DNA from: Caryophanales bacterium UBA6259
GTDB taxonomy: Bacteria; Bacillota; Bacilli; Tepidibacillales; Tepidibacillaceae
NCBI GenBank assembly: GCA_002441135.1
Contig: DJVJ01000007.1
Location: 1 to 64,000 of the forward strand
Direction of reading: 5' to 3'
Length of the DNA: 64,000 nt
Positions 42,263 through 51,380 of this stretch are shown here, piece by piece. A program made the translations under genes and the position numbers. Every line of letters begins with the position of its first letter. Position 1 is the first letter of the stretch. Below the pieces are notes generated by a model that had not been told where the DNA came from, made no database searches, and worked only from the letters and a program-made list of their open reading frames with translations.

Positions 42263-43951
42263 ATGAAACAATATGTGGCAAAGATTTTAAGTGAAACAAT
42301 AGAAATGACAGAGGAAGAAATACTTCCATTATTAGAAACTCCACCTAACCGTGAAATGGGTGATGTTGCTTTTCCATGTTTTTCTTTAGCTAAAACCTTT
42401 AAAAAAGCTCCTCAGATGATAGCAGAAGAAATTGCGAAAAAAATTAATGACTCAATGATTACAGCAGCACCAACAGGACCATATCTGAACTTTTATTTTA
42501 ATCGCTCACAATTTGCAGCCGAACTAGTGGAAAAAGTGCTATCAAAAGGTTTTGGTTTTGGTGAAAGTAAAGTAGGTGAAAATAAAACAGTAGTTGTCGA
42601 TTTTTCATCACCAAATATTGCAAAACCATTTAGCCTTCCTCACTTACGGTCAACGATGATTGGAAATGCTATTGTGAATCTTCACAAGGCTTTAGGCTAT
42701 AAAACAGTGGGAATTAACCATTTAGGGGATTGGGGAACCCAGTTTGGAAAAGAAATTGTCGCATACCATAAATGGGGAAATGATGAAGCAATTCATAATA
42801 ATCCAATCGAGGAATTGGTTAAAATCTATGTGAAGTTTCATGAGGAGGCAGAAATTCATCCAGAGCTAGAGGATGAAGCACGCTTGTGGTTTAAAAAACT
42901 AGAAGATAAGGATGAAGAAGCTGTTCGCTTGTGGAAATGGTTTGTAGAAGAAAGTATGAAGGAGTTTGAAAAGATATACAAATTATTAGGAGTTTCCTTT
43001 GATCATTATATGGGAGAAAGTTTCTATAATGATAAGATGGATCGAGTTATTGAAGAGCTTGAGAGCAAAAAGCTACTAGTAGAAAGTGAAGGGGCACAGA
43101 TTGTTGATTTATCTTCAGAGGATATGCCACCTGCATTAATCAAAAAGAAGGATGGTTCTTCAATCTATGCTACTCGTGATTTAGCAGCAGCATTATATCG
43201 TAAGGATCACTTTGGTTTTGAAAAGATGTTTTATGTGGTTGGAAATGAGCAAAAACTCCATTTTCAGCAAATTTTTGCGGTATTAAATAAAATGGGATAT
43301 ACATGGGCTGAGAATTTGACACATGTGCCTTTTGGATTAATGTTATTTGAGAGTAAAAAAATGTCTACTAGAAAAGGAACGATTGTATTACTAGAAGAGG
43401 TTCTCCAAAAAAGTATTGAGATGGCTGATTCCATTATTGCTGAAAAAAATCCGAATTTAGCAAATAGAGAAGAAGTAGCCAAAGCCATTGGTGTAGGCTC
43501 AGTAATTTTTAATGATTTAAAACACCATCGACTTCATGAAGTGAATTTCTCATGGGAAGAAGCTCTTAATTTTGAGGGCGAAACTGGGCCATATGTACAA
43601 TATACTAATGCAAGAACACAAAGCTTACTTCGTAAGTCAGAATTGACAGAGGCACAATTGGACCAAATTAATGGTGAATTCCTACAAGGCGAGGCCTCTT
43701 GGGATTTAATTCTACTGATAAATCAATATCCAGATATACTTGTTAAAGCTGCAAATCGTGCTGAGCCATCCATTGTCGCAAGATACTTATTAGATTTAAG
43801 TGCTCAATTTAATCGTTTTTATCATCAAGAAAGAATATTAGTGGATAATATAGAAGAGAAAAAGTCTAAATTAGGTTTAGCACTGTCAACATCCTATGTT
43901 TTACAGCATGGACTTAAAATTTTAGGTTTGCAGGCTCCAAAAGAAATTTAA
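42263..43951 (+). CDS. argS: Arginyl-tRNA synthetase
   Basis: A 562-residue class I synthetase charging tRNA-Arg. The N-terminal Add1-type domain, the catalytic core (SSPNIAKPF, then HLRSTMIGN), GDWGTQFGKEIV and the second signature KKMSTRKGT (365-373) are present, as is the C-terminal anticodon-binding helical domain. The HIGH signature reads SLPH (124-127) instead of HxGH. AGGAGGTTAT precedes the ATG. The gene is controlled by a T-box with an Arg specifier, which confirms its identity. Confidence 0.94.
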   Translation: MKQYVAKILSETIEMTEEEILPLLETPPNREMGDVAFPCFSLAKTFKKAPQMIAEEIAKKINDSMITAAPTGPYLNFYFNRSQFAAELVEKVLSKGFGFGESKVGENKTVVVDFSSPNIAKPFSLPHLRSTMIGNAIVNLHKALGYKTVGINHLGDWGTQFGKEIVAYHKWGNDEAIHNNPIEELVKIYVKFHEEAEIHPELEDEARLWFKKLEDKDEEAVRLWKWFVEESMKEFEKIYKLLGVSFDHYMGESFYNDKMDRVIEELESKKLLVESEGAQIVDLSSEDMPPALIKKKDGSSIYATRDLAAALYRKDHFGFEKMFYVVGNEQKLHFQQIFAVLNKMGYTWAENLTHVPFGLMLFESKKMSTRKGTIVLLEEVLQKSIEMADSIIAEKNPNLANREEVAKAIGVGSVIFNDLKHHRLHEVNFSWEEALNFEGETGPYVQYTNARTQSLLRKSELTEAQLDQINGEFLQGEASWDLILLINQYPDILVKAANRAEPSIVARYLLDLSAQFNRFYHQERILVDNIEEKKSKLGLALSTSYVLQHGLKILGLQAPKEI

Positions 43952-43967
43952 TAAGCATTTACAAGAA

Positions 43968-43999
43968 GGCTAAGAATCTAAATTTCTTAGTCTTTTTTT
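43968..43999 (+). terminator. Intrinsic terminator of argS
   Basis: GGCTAAGAA (43968-43976) pairs with TTCTTAGTC (43984-43992, one G-U pair) and is followed by seven T residues. Confidence 0.85.
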
Positions 44000-44101
44000 A
44001 ATTCTCAAAAATAAGGATAGTGTTGTCATATTTATTTTACAAATAAAAGAGGAAATAGGTATAGAAAGATAGAAATATCAAGTAAGTGGGGGGGAGAGGC
44101 T

Positions 44102-44794
44102 ATGGAACAGTTTAAGGAGAAGAAAATTTTAATCGTTGATGATGAGCCTCAAATGCGCGAGCTATTAAGAGCATATATAGAAAAATCAGGGTTTATTGTA
44201 GTAGAAGCGCTAAATGGGATTGAAGCATTAGAAAAACTGAGGGAAGAAAGGTTTGATTGCATAGTTCTTGATGTTATGATGCCAGAGATGGATGGATTAA
44301 CAGCTTGCATGGAAATTCGAAATGAATCAGAAGTACCTATTATATTGCTTTCTGCTCGAGGTGATGAATTAGATCGAGTCCATGGTTTAGAATTGGGGGC
44401 AGATGACTATATTGTGAAGCCATTTAGCCCAAGAGAGTTAGTGGCAAGGATAAAAGCATTATTACGCAGATCTTCAACGACTGTCAAAAATGAAACTACC
44501 AATAATATAAGAACATGTGGAATTATAACGATAGATGAGAAGGCAAGAGAGGTAAATGTTAATAATACGGAATTAGTATTAACTCCGAAAGAATATGATC
44601 TCCTATTGTTCTTTGCTAAAAATCCAAATCAAGTATGGACAAGAGAACAGATTCTTGAACGGGTTTGGGGTTATGATTTTTATGGAAGCTTAAGAACGGT
44701 AGATACTCATGTTAAAACCTTAAGGATGAAATTAGATATCAACGCGAATTATATTTCAACGATTTGGGGTGTCGGTTACAAATTTGAGGTATAA
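44102..44794 (+). CDS. OmpR-family response regulator
   Basis: A 230-residue two-component regulator. The receiver domain has the acidic pair D13-D14, phospho-acceptor D57 (VLDVMMPEMDG) and K106 (IVKPFSP). A winged-helix DNA-binding domain follows (LTPKEYDLLLFFAKNPNQVWTREQIL; shortened: LTPKEYDLL). It ends WGVGYKFEV. A GGGGGGGAGAGG site precedes the ATG. The kinase gene follows 1 base later, so they form a cognate pair. The controlled genes are unknown. Confidence 0.93.
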   Translation: MEQFKEKKILIVDDEPQMRELLRAYIEKSGFIVVEALNGIEALEKLREERFDCIVLDVMMPEMDGLTACMEIRNESEVPIILLSARGDELDRVHGLELGADDYIVKPFSPRELVARIKALLRRSSTTVKNETTNNIRTCGIITIDEKAREVNVNNTELVLTPKEYDLLLFFAKNPNQVWTREQILERVWGYDFYGSLRTVDTHVKTLRMKLDINANYISTIWGVGYKFEV

Positions 44795-44795
44795 A

Positions 44796-46523
44796 ATGAA
44801 ACTTGATCTAAGCTCAAAGCTATGGATAACATTAATTATAACGATTTTAGTGGGGAGTATTTTTAATTATTGGTTTACTCTATTTCTCTATGAGCATTTG
44901 TATGTTGAACAGACTGAGGAATACTTAATTGATAAAGGCGAAAAAATTGTCGCGCTTTATCATTCTGGATTAACAACAGATGAATTAAAAGAAATGATTG
45001 AGGTAGCGAATAAGATTACGAATTCAGAAGTCTTATTTACAGAAAATCCAGTTGATTTATGTGCTTGTATTCCTATGATTGATTCTCCTAATAATTTTTT
45101 AATGAATTATGAACAAAGGCTTCAATTATTAAAAGGGGAGACAGTGATTATCGTTGGAGAGCATAAACTGTTTAACCGAGACGTGATTGCAGTGGTTGTT
45201 CCTATTCTTAATGACAAAGGCGATTTAATAGGCGGAGTATTCACTTATAAGCCACTGGCAACCATATTAGAAGCTGTCAACGAAATAAAGTATCTATTAA
45301 TTGTATATATCTTAGTATTTTTACTTTTAGGAATAATTGTTGGCAAACTAATTACTCTTACAATGACAAAGCCTTTACGAGAAATGAAAGTTGCAGCGAA
45401 AAAAATGATGAATGGGGATTTTGATGCGAAAATCCGTGTCGTAACAAAAGATGAAATTGGTAATCTAGGGGACACTTTAAACCATTTATCAGCTTCATTA
45501 AAAAATACGATAGAACTGTTATCAAAGGAAAAGAAACAGCTTTCACAGATATTAGATGGTATTCATGATAGTGTAATTACGATTAATAAAGATGATCAAT
45601 TTGTATTATGTAATGGTCCTTCAAAGCAGCTCTTACGTAAGTTGAATTTAAATAAAGATCAATTCATCCGTTTTCCGGAAATCAAAAGCTATATAGACAG
45701 AGTAAAGGTTGAAAAGAAAGTAGTAACTGGTGAAATAGGATTAGAAAACAAAAACTTTGTGATATTTATTGCTCCGTTAATGGAAGAGGAAAACCTGTGG
45801 GGAACAGTCATCGTAATTCATGATGTTACAAATGAAAGAAGGAAAGAAAATGAAGCACGAGAATTTTTAGCGATTGCTTCCCATGAATTAAGAACTCCTC
45901 TAAGCTATGTTCGTGGCTATACAGAGGCTTTAATTGACGGAGTCGCAGAATCCACAGAAACTAAAAAAAGATATTTAAACACAATTCATACGGAAACGAC
46001 AAGAATGGAAAGACTTGTTAATGATTTGCTAGATTTAGCTCAATTAGAAAGAAGTACTTATGCCATTACACAAGAAAATATAAGATTAGATCAAATTGTA
46101 AATCAAGTAGTAGAAAGATATCGGCCTGTTTTTGAGAAAAAGGGAGTCAGCATTGATTACTTTGGGAATGAATCCTTGTGGATGATTGGAGACGAAGACC
46201 GCATTATCCAAATTCTTGTTAATTTATTAGATAATGCCTTGCGATATACACCATCAAAGGGCAGTGTCATTATTAAGACATTTTATAAGAATGAAGATAT
46301 TGTTATTGAAGTAATTGATACTGGTGAAGGCATAAGGAAAGAAGATTTAGAGAAAATTGGGGAAATGTTTTTTCGAGTGGATAAATCAAGAAGCAGAGAT
46401 CGTGGAGGAACTGGTCTAGGTTTAGCAATTGTTAAACAAATTGTAGAGAAATTGAATGGAAAATTAGAAGTAAAAAGTGAATTAGGAAGTGGTACGACCT
46501 TTACTATCTATTTTCCTAAATAA
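44796..46523 (+). CDS. Sensor histidine kinase
   Basis: A 575-residue membrane kinase. TM1 is at about residues 9-31, an extracytoplasmic loop of about 130 residues follows, and TM2 is at about 164-186. HAMP (187-240) and a PAS-like domain precede the phospho-acceptor H363 in ASHELRTPL. ATP-binding motifs are NLLDNALRYTP, DTGEGI and GTGLGLAI. The loop has an unusual C89-A-C91 pair. ATG 44796 follows GAGGT; an upstream in-frame start at 44769 lies in the regulator gene. Confidence 0.92.
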   Translation: MKLDLSSKLWITLIITILVGSIFNYWFTLFLYEHLYVEQTEEYLIDKGEKIVALYHSGLTTDELKEMIEVANKITNSEVLFTENPVDLCACIPMIDSPNNFLMNYEQRLQLLKGETVIIVGEHKLFNRDVIAVVVPILNDKGDLIGGVFTYKPLATILEAVNEIKYLLIVYILVFLLLGIIVGKLITLTMTKPLREMKVAAKKMMNGDFDAKIRVVTKDEIGNLGDTLNHLSASLKNTIELLSKEKKQLSQILDGIHDSVITINKDDQFVLCNGPSKQLLRKLNLNKDQFIRFPEIKSYIDRVKVEKKVVTGEIGLENKNFVIFIAPLMEEENLWGTVIVIHDVTNERRKENEAREFLAIASHELRTPLSYVRGYTEALIDGVAESTETKKRYLNTIHTETTRMERLVNDLLDLAQLERSTYAITQENIRLDQIVNQVVERYRPVFEKKGVSIDYFGNESLWMIGDEDRIIQILVNLLDNALRYTPSKGSVIIKTFYKNEDIVIEVIDTGEGIRKEDLEKIGEMFFRVDKSRSRDRGGTGLGLAIVKQIVEKLNGKLEVKSELGSGTTFTIYFPK

Positions 46524-46532
46524 ACGTTTTGA

Positions 46533-46590
46533 TAAATAAGTCCTTTAAATTGGATGTTAATTCCATATTTAAAGGGCCTATTTATTATTG
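46533..46590 (+). terminator. Probable terminator-like hairpin
   Basis: A long imperfect stem centred on CCTTTAAAT/ATTTAAAGG follows the kinase gene. The T-run is poor, so termination may be partial. Confidence 0.45.
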
Positions 46591-46710
46591 AAAAAACTAA
46601 TTAGACAAAAAATTTTTATTTTTTTAAAAATACTCTTTCCTTTATCGCGATTGTGCTGTAAACTAAAGAACATATATAAAAAAGTTGTACAAAAATAAGG
46701 AGGTCATCTT

Positions 46711-48195
46711 ATGGAGAGAGAGCAATGGGGGAGCCGAGTAGGTTTTATCTTGGCCGCAGTCGGTTCAGCAGTGGGATTAGGAAACATTTGGCGTTTTCCG
46801 TATGTTGTTTATGAAAATGGTGGTGGTGCCTTTTTAATTCCTTACTTCTTCGCATTATTAACAGCAGGAATCCCAATTTTGGTTTTGGAGTTTGGTATTG
46901 GACACAAATTTAAAGGTTCAGCACCTTTATCATTTAGAAGAATTTTAGGCAAATCAGAATGGTTAGGCTGGTGGCAGGTTTTAATCTCTTTTGTAATTAT
47001 TACTTATTACGTGGTTATTATTGCATGGGCAATGAGCTATACTTGGTTCTCCACAAATCTTCAGTGGGGAGAAGATACAAAAGGCTTTTTATTTACAGAA
47101 TATTTAAATTTATCTGATGGTGCTTGGAGTTCTGGTGGTATTCAATGGAATATTTTTATTTTAGTAATCGCTGTTTGGGCACTTATTTATTTTGTCTTAT
47201 ATAAAGGTGTTAAAAGTGGAATTGAAAAGGCATCTAAACTATTAATGCCTGTACTAGTTATTATAATGATTCTATTTACGATTCGTGGAGTAACATTACC
47301 AGGAGCAGTAGAAGGATTAAATGTATTATTAACCCCAAATTTTGATAAAATATTAGATGCAAAAGCATGGATTGCTGCATATGGTCAGATCTTTTTTAGC
47401 TTAAGTATTGCATTTGCAATTATGATTACTTATTCTAGCTATTTACCAAAGAAAGCGGAAATCAATAATAGTGCATTTATTACTGGTTTATCTAATAGTG
47501 GATTTGAATTTTTAGCAGCACTAGGCGTTTTTGGCGTAATTGGATTTATGGCAACATCCTCAGGAACCGATGTAAATGAAGTAGCAGCAGCAGGAGTTGG
47601 ATTAGCATTTGTGGTGTTCCCACAAATCATTAATCAACTTCCAGCTCTTAATGAAGTTGTGGGTGTAATGTTCTTCTTTTCACTGGTAATTGCCGGATTA
47701 ACCTCCGCAATTTCCATTGTAGAGGTAATTGTATCAGCAGTAATGGACAAGTTTTCCATGTCTAGAAAGCAAGCAGTTACAGCAGTTTCAATCATTGGCT
47801 TTCTCGGCAGTGTGTTCTATACAACTGGTGGAGGTTTGTACTATCTAGATATTGTGGATCACTTTATTAATTCCTTCGGAGTGGTATTAGCGGGCTTAGT
47901 AGAAGTTCTTATTGTTGGATGGTTATACCGATTGGCTTCTATTAGAGAACACAATAATCTGACTTCTGATTTTGCCATTGGTAGCTGGTGGGATATTATG
48001 ATTAAAGTAATTACTCCAATTGTATTAGGTACGATGACAGTGTTAAACATAAAAACAGAATTAGGGGCTCCTTATGAAGGGTATCCATTAGATTTTCTAG
48101 CTATTTTTGGTTGGGGAACAGCAGCGGCAGTTATTGTTTTAGGTATATTATTATCTCTTGTTCCCGGCTTTAAGAATGAAGGGAGGAAATTTTAA
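46711..48195 (+). CDS. NSS-family Na+-dependent amino acid transporter
   Basis: A 494-residue neurotransmitter:sodium symporter-type protein with 11-12 membrane segments. It opens with WGSRVGFILAAVGSAVGLGN, the Na+ and substrate-binding TM1 of the family, followed by IWRFPYVVYENGGGAF. TM6 carries FFSLSIAFAIMITYSSY (the unwound site). AGGAGGTCAT precedes the ATG. The small subunit gene starts immediately after its stop. MetP-type methionine/alanine transporters are the nearest model. Confidence 0.9.
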   Translation: MEREQWGSRVGFILAAVGSAVGLGNIWRFPYVVYENGGGAFLIPYFFALLTAGIPILVLEFGIGHKFKGSAPLSFRRILGKSEWLGWWQVLISFVIITYYVVIIAWAMSYTWFSTNLQWGEDTKGFLFTEYLNLSDGAWSSGGIQWNIFILVIAVWALIYFVLYKGVKSGIEKASKLLMPVLVIIMILFTIRGVTLPGAVEGLNVLLTPNFDKILDAKAWIAAYGQIFFSLSIAFAIMITYSSYLPKKAEINNSAFITGLSNSGFEFLAALGVFGVIGFMATSSGTDVNEVAAAGVGLAFVVFPQIINQLPALNEVVGVMFFFSLVIAGLTSAISIVEVIVSAVMDKFSMSRKQAVTAVSIIGFLGSVFYTTGGGLYYLDIVDHFINSFGVVLAGLVEVLIVGWLYRLASIREHNNLTSDFAIGSWWDIMIKVITPIVLGTMTVLNIKTELGAPYEGYPLDFLAIFGWGTAAAVIVLGILLSLVPGFKNEGRKF

Positions 48196-48330
48196 ATGAA
48201 TACTGGTGCAATTATTATGTTTGCTTTTGGTGCAACACTACTTTGGGGTGGCTTAGTCGTGACTTTAGTTTTAGCATCACTAAAAAGTAAAAATGCAAAA
48301 GAATCCTATTCAGAGGATGTTAGTATCTAA
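48196..48330 (+). CDS. MetS-like small subunit of the NSS transporter
   Basis: A 44-residue single-membrane-helix protein, MNTGAIIMFAFGATLLWGGL at the start, with a charged tail KSKNAKESYSEDVSI. It starts at the base after the NSS stop codon, with AGGGAGG inside the end of the NSS gene. Corynebacterial MetS, a tiny protein required by the NSS transporter MetP, has the same size, topology and position. The gene is easy to miss because of its size. Confidence 0.85.
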   Translation: MNTGAIIMFAFGATLLWGGLVVTLVLASLKSKNAKESYSEDVSI

Positions 48331-48352
48331 AAATCATTTCATACGAATGTAA

Positions 48353-48388
48353 AAATAAGTGGCTCTTTTGGAGTCACTTATTTTTTTT
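48353..48388. terminator. Bidirectional terminator
   Basis: A 13-bp stem (48353-48365 with 48371-48383, one G-U pair) with an 8-T tail follows the NSS genes. The stop codon of the convergent lytH (48374-48376) lies inside it. Confidence 0.9.
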
Positions 48389-49372
48389 GCTATTTCTTTC
48401 CCATATTCTTAAATAGGGTGTAGGATCAAAAGCCCATTCATTTCGACCATTATATTTATACATGCCAAAATGTAAGTGGGGAGGGAATTTTCCTTGTGTT
48501 CCAGGACTTCCATATCCAGAACTACCTACATAGCCAATAACGTCTCCAGGCTTTACAACATCTCCTTCTTTAAGCTCTTTTTTAAAGCCTGTTAGATGAG
48601 CATAATAATAATAAATATTATTGGTGTCTCGTATACCGATTCTCCAGCCTCCAAATTTATTCCAGCCTAGTATTTCGATATATCCATAGGATACACTTCT
48701 TACTGGTGTACCGTAGCCTGCAAAAATATCAGTGCCCTCATGAATTCGAACACCACCCCAGCCTCTTGCGTCTCCCCAAGTGCTGCGATAAGAATAATTA
48801 TTCCATTTAGGCACTGGAAAAACTCTTTGATATAATTCTAAGGTATTAAAGGTTCGATAAATAGCTGCCATTTCACTAATAATTTTAGTGGTCGTTTCAT
48901 TTCGATAATAATCATTTAATGCTTTTATTATATTTTCTTCTGTATTTCCGTACCTAGAAAGGTAGGAAAGATAGGCGACTAAAACGTCAGTATCATTATT
49001 ACGGTCTGCCTTTCCATCGCCATCCCCATCTTCACCAAATCCTGCAAAAAACTGAATTCTTCCAGGATTTGTGTCTTCATAATTTGGATGGAGAAAACCA
49101 GCCCATTTTTCCCCTGGGAAATAGATTGCGATTAATCCTTTTTTTTCTGGGATATCTTTGCGGACCGGTTGAATATTTCTTTCGAATTGATCGATTGCAG
49201 CAATATAGTACCAAGGAATTTGATAAATTGCTTCCATCTCTTTAAAAAAAGTCAATCGAAGCTGTGGCGTATTTTCTTTGTCTGCTTCATTTTGACGCGC
49301 AGAAGCAAATGAAAGACTATAAGAATTAGAGATTAGTGTAAGTAATAAAATAGACAGAAATAGCTTTTTCAT
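48374..49372 (-). CDS. lytH: M23-family endopeptidase LytH (spore cortex maturation)
   Basis: A 332-residue exported peptidoglycan peptidase. In B. subtilis LytH removes side-chain residues to give L-alanine stems in the spore cortex. A signal peptide covers residues 1-25. The N-terminal domain has an EF-hand-like DGDGDGKADRNND loop. The C-terminal M23 domain has zinc ligands H211 and D215 (RIHEGTDIF) and the catalytic pair H259 and H299-H301 (YAHL, HLHFGMY). The start at 49372 has GGAG upstream; the TTG at 49387 would include it. Confidence 0.9.
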   Translation of the reverse strand: MKKLFLSILLLTLISNSYSLSFASARQNEADKENTPQLRLTFFKEMEAIYQIPWYYIAAIDQFERNIQPVRKDIPEKKGLIAIYFPGEKWAGFLHPNYEDTNPGRIQFFAGFGEDGDGDGKADRNNDTDVLVAYLSYLSRYGNTEENIIKALNDYYRNETTTKIISEMAAIYRTFNTLELYQRVFPVPKWNNYSYRSTWGDARGWGGVRIHEGTDIFAGYGTPVRSVSYGYIEILGWNKFGGWRIGIRDTNNIYYYYAHLTGFKKELKEGDVVKPGDVIGYVGSSGYGSPGTQGKFPPHLHFGMYKYNGRNEWAFDPTPYLRIWERNSKKNK

Positions 49373-49548
49373 CGAATTTCGCTCCAATATTTTTATTCTT
49401 TCGTTTTTTTGTTATTTTTTACTTAGTGTTGGAACTACGACCTAATCTTATGTATGGCAAATAGATGTAAAATATATTAACCACATTGAACTATCTTATA
49501 ATTACAATATAATGGAGAAAAGAATATTTATTATTGGAGGATAAAATA

Positions 49549-50418
49549 GTGATTGGATTACTTAAATATAGACAAGGATTTACTCTATCCCATTTAATCG
49601 AACTTTTAGAGAAGGAAACAGGCGATTCCTTCGATATGATTAATAATCAAGAACAAAAAATAGCTATGCAACTGGAAGCTCTAAAAATTAATCAATTGTA
49701 TCTATCTCCGTTATTTATACATCCTGACGATATGGAAAGGATTCCAATAGAAGTATTATCTAATATTCCCCTAAAAATTGACGAAGAAACAGGTCCTGGA
49801 TTTTCGGCGGAAATGATTCATTGGTTAAAAGAAAATGTTTCTTTGCAAAACCCAACTACTCCGTTATTTATACAAAAAAAATACGAGAATAACCATTTAG
49901 GCGTTATTCTTTTTGAGGAAAAACAAGAGAATAATAATGAATTTAAAATGGGGAGAGGTAACCACCAACATCTCGATTCAAGAATGATGAAGCTCGAAGT
50001 ATCTATTGATGATATGAATCCGGAATTTTACGGTTTTTTATTTGAGGAATTATTTAGACTTGGGGCAAATGACGTTTATGTCGAGCAAGTAATTATGAAA
50101 AAAAATCGGCCAGCAAGCGTGCTACATGTGTTATGTCAGGAGGAAAAAAAGGAAGAGATCATTTCCTTTTTGTTTCGTGAAACAACAACGCTTGGAGTAC
50201 GCTATACTCCATATTCTGTTTACCGATTAGAACGTGAATTTATTCCTATCTCTACCCCTTGGGGAGAAGCAACAATTAAAATAGGAAAGATGCATGGGAA
50301 GGTTGTACAGATTTCCCCTGAATATGACCAATGTGTAGCCATCGCAAAAGAAAAGAAACTTCCGTTAAAATTGATTTATGATACGATAAAACAATTAGGC
50401 TATCAATCTTATGAATAG
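49549..50418 (+). CDS. larC2: LarC2-type nickel insertion domain with a degenerate LarC1-like N-terminus
   Basis: A 289-residue protein. Residues from about 150 (KLEVSIDDMNPEFYGFLFEEL, GANDVYVEQVIMKKNRPASVLHVLC; shortened) match the LarC2 half of the nickel insertion enzyme that completes the nickel-pincer nucleotide. The first about 140 residues align by eye with the LarC1 half: MQLEALKINQLYLSPL here against IALDLLGIEQIYTSPI in the gene opposite, but its catalytic and glycine-rich parts are eroded. GTG 49549 follows GGAGG (49536-49540); the TTG at 49534 would overlap it. It is convergent to larC1. Confidence 0.82.
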   Translation: MIGLLKYRQGFTLSHLIELLEKETGDSFDMINNQEQKIAMQLEALKINQLYLSPLFIHPDDMERIPIEVLSNIPLKIDEETGPGFSAEMIHWLKENVSLQNPTTPLFIQKKYENNHLGVILFEEKQENNNEFKMGRGNHQHLDSRMMKLEVSIDDMNPEFYGFLFEELFRLGANDVYVEQVIMKKNRPASVLHVLCQEEKKEEIISFLFRETTTLGVRYTPYSVYRLEREFIPISTPWGEATIKIGKMHGKVVQISPEYDQCVAIAKEKKLPLKLIYDTIKQLGYQSYE

Positions 50419-50422
50419 ATTA

Positions 50423-50462
50423 AATTAAGCTCGCATTTGTTAAAATGCGAGCTTAATTGTAC
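50423..50462. terminator. Strong bidirectional terminator between the larC genes
   Basis: A perfect 16-bp stem (50423-50438 with 50443-50458) with a 4-base loop lies between the two convergent larC genes. Confidence 0.92.
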
Positions 50463-50469
50463 TTTATTT

Positions 50470-51333
50470 CTATTGTTCATGACGATGTACATGCTTAAAG
50501 GTATGCTTGTGACTGTGTTTATGATTATGATGCTCGTGGTTATGGTCATGACTATGATCATGATCATGCTTATGAATATGAAAACTTGGTTCTGTTACGT
50601 ATAGCTCTTGGGTTTCTCCAATTACTGCTCTAATCACATTAGGACGATCCTCAAAGTCCTTTGTACCAGCTCCATAACCAATCATCTTAACGACCATAGA
50701 AGGGTATCCTTCAAAGCCAGTACCAAGTGCTGCAGCTATTCCTGCTCCAGTTGGTGTTGTCATTTCAAATGGAACTTTTGAAGAACGAATTGGAAGGCCT
50801 TTTAAAATTTCTAGTGTTGCAGGAGTAGGAACAGGATAAATTCCATGATCAATTTTCACTTGGCCCATACCTAAAGGAATTGGAGAAGTATAAATCTGTT
50901 CAATTCCTAAAAGATCAAGAGCAATAGCTACACCAATAATATCAACAATAGAATCAATGGCACCTACTTCATGGAAATGAACCTTTTCTAATGGAAGCTG
51001 ATGAATTTTTCCTTCGGCTGTTCCAATAACGTGGAAAATCTTTTTTGCATCACGTTTAACTCGATCAGATAGGGAAGAATCGTCAATCATCTTAATAATA
51101 TCTGTATAGTGGCGGTGATGGACAATCTCTGTTTCTGGGTCAAGTAAAACATCAATTTTAAAAGCCGAAACGCCCTTTTTCACTACCTTACTGGTTTGTA
51201 AATGAAAAGACTCAATAGGAAGCTGCTTAAGCTCTTGTTCAATCTGATTTAAACTAGCTCCTGCATCAACTAAGGCAGCCAAAGTCATATCGCCACTAAT
51301 TCCAGAAAAGCAATCTAGATAAAGTACCTTCAT
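50470..51333 (-). CDS. larC1: Nickel insertion protein LarC, LarC1 part, with a His-rich tail
   Basis: A 287-residue protein matching the LarC1 (DUF111) half of the enzyme that inserts nickel with CTP. Motifs are YLDCFSGISGDMTLAALVD at the start, VHFHEVGAIDSIVDIIG and TTPTGAGIAAAL. It then carries a tail with about 17 His in 36 residues, as in the natural LarC1/LarC2 junction, and stops. No LarC2 sequence follows on this strand, so the frameshift used by Lactobacillus LarC cannot apply. It is the last gene of the larE-larB-larC1 unit. Confidence 0.92.
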   Translation of the reverse strand: MKVLYLDCFSGISGDMTLAALVDAGASLNQIEQELKQLPIESFHLQTSKVVKKGVSAFKIDVLLDPETEIVHHRHYTDIIKMIDDSSLSDRVKRDAKKIFHVIGTAEGKIHQLPLEKVHFHEVGAIDSIVDIIGVAIALDLLGIEQIYTSPIPLGMGQVKIDHGIYPVPTPATLEILKGLPIRSSKVPFEMTTPTGAGIAAALGTGFEGYPSMVVKMIGYGAGTKDFEDRPNVIRAVIGETQELYVTEPSFHIHKHDHDHSHDHNHEHHNHKHSHKHTFKHVHRHEQ

Positions 51334-51380
51334 TTAATAAACTCTCCTTTATAGTTTACAAAGTAACTATATGTTCATTT

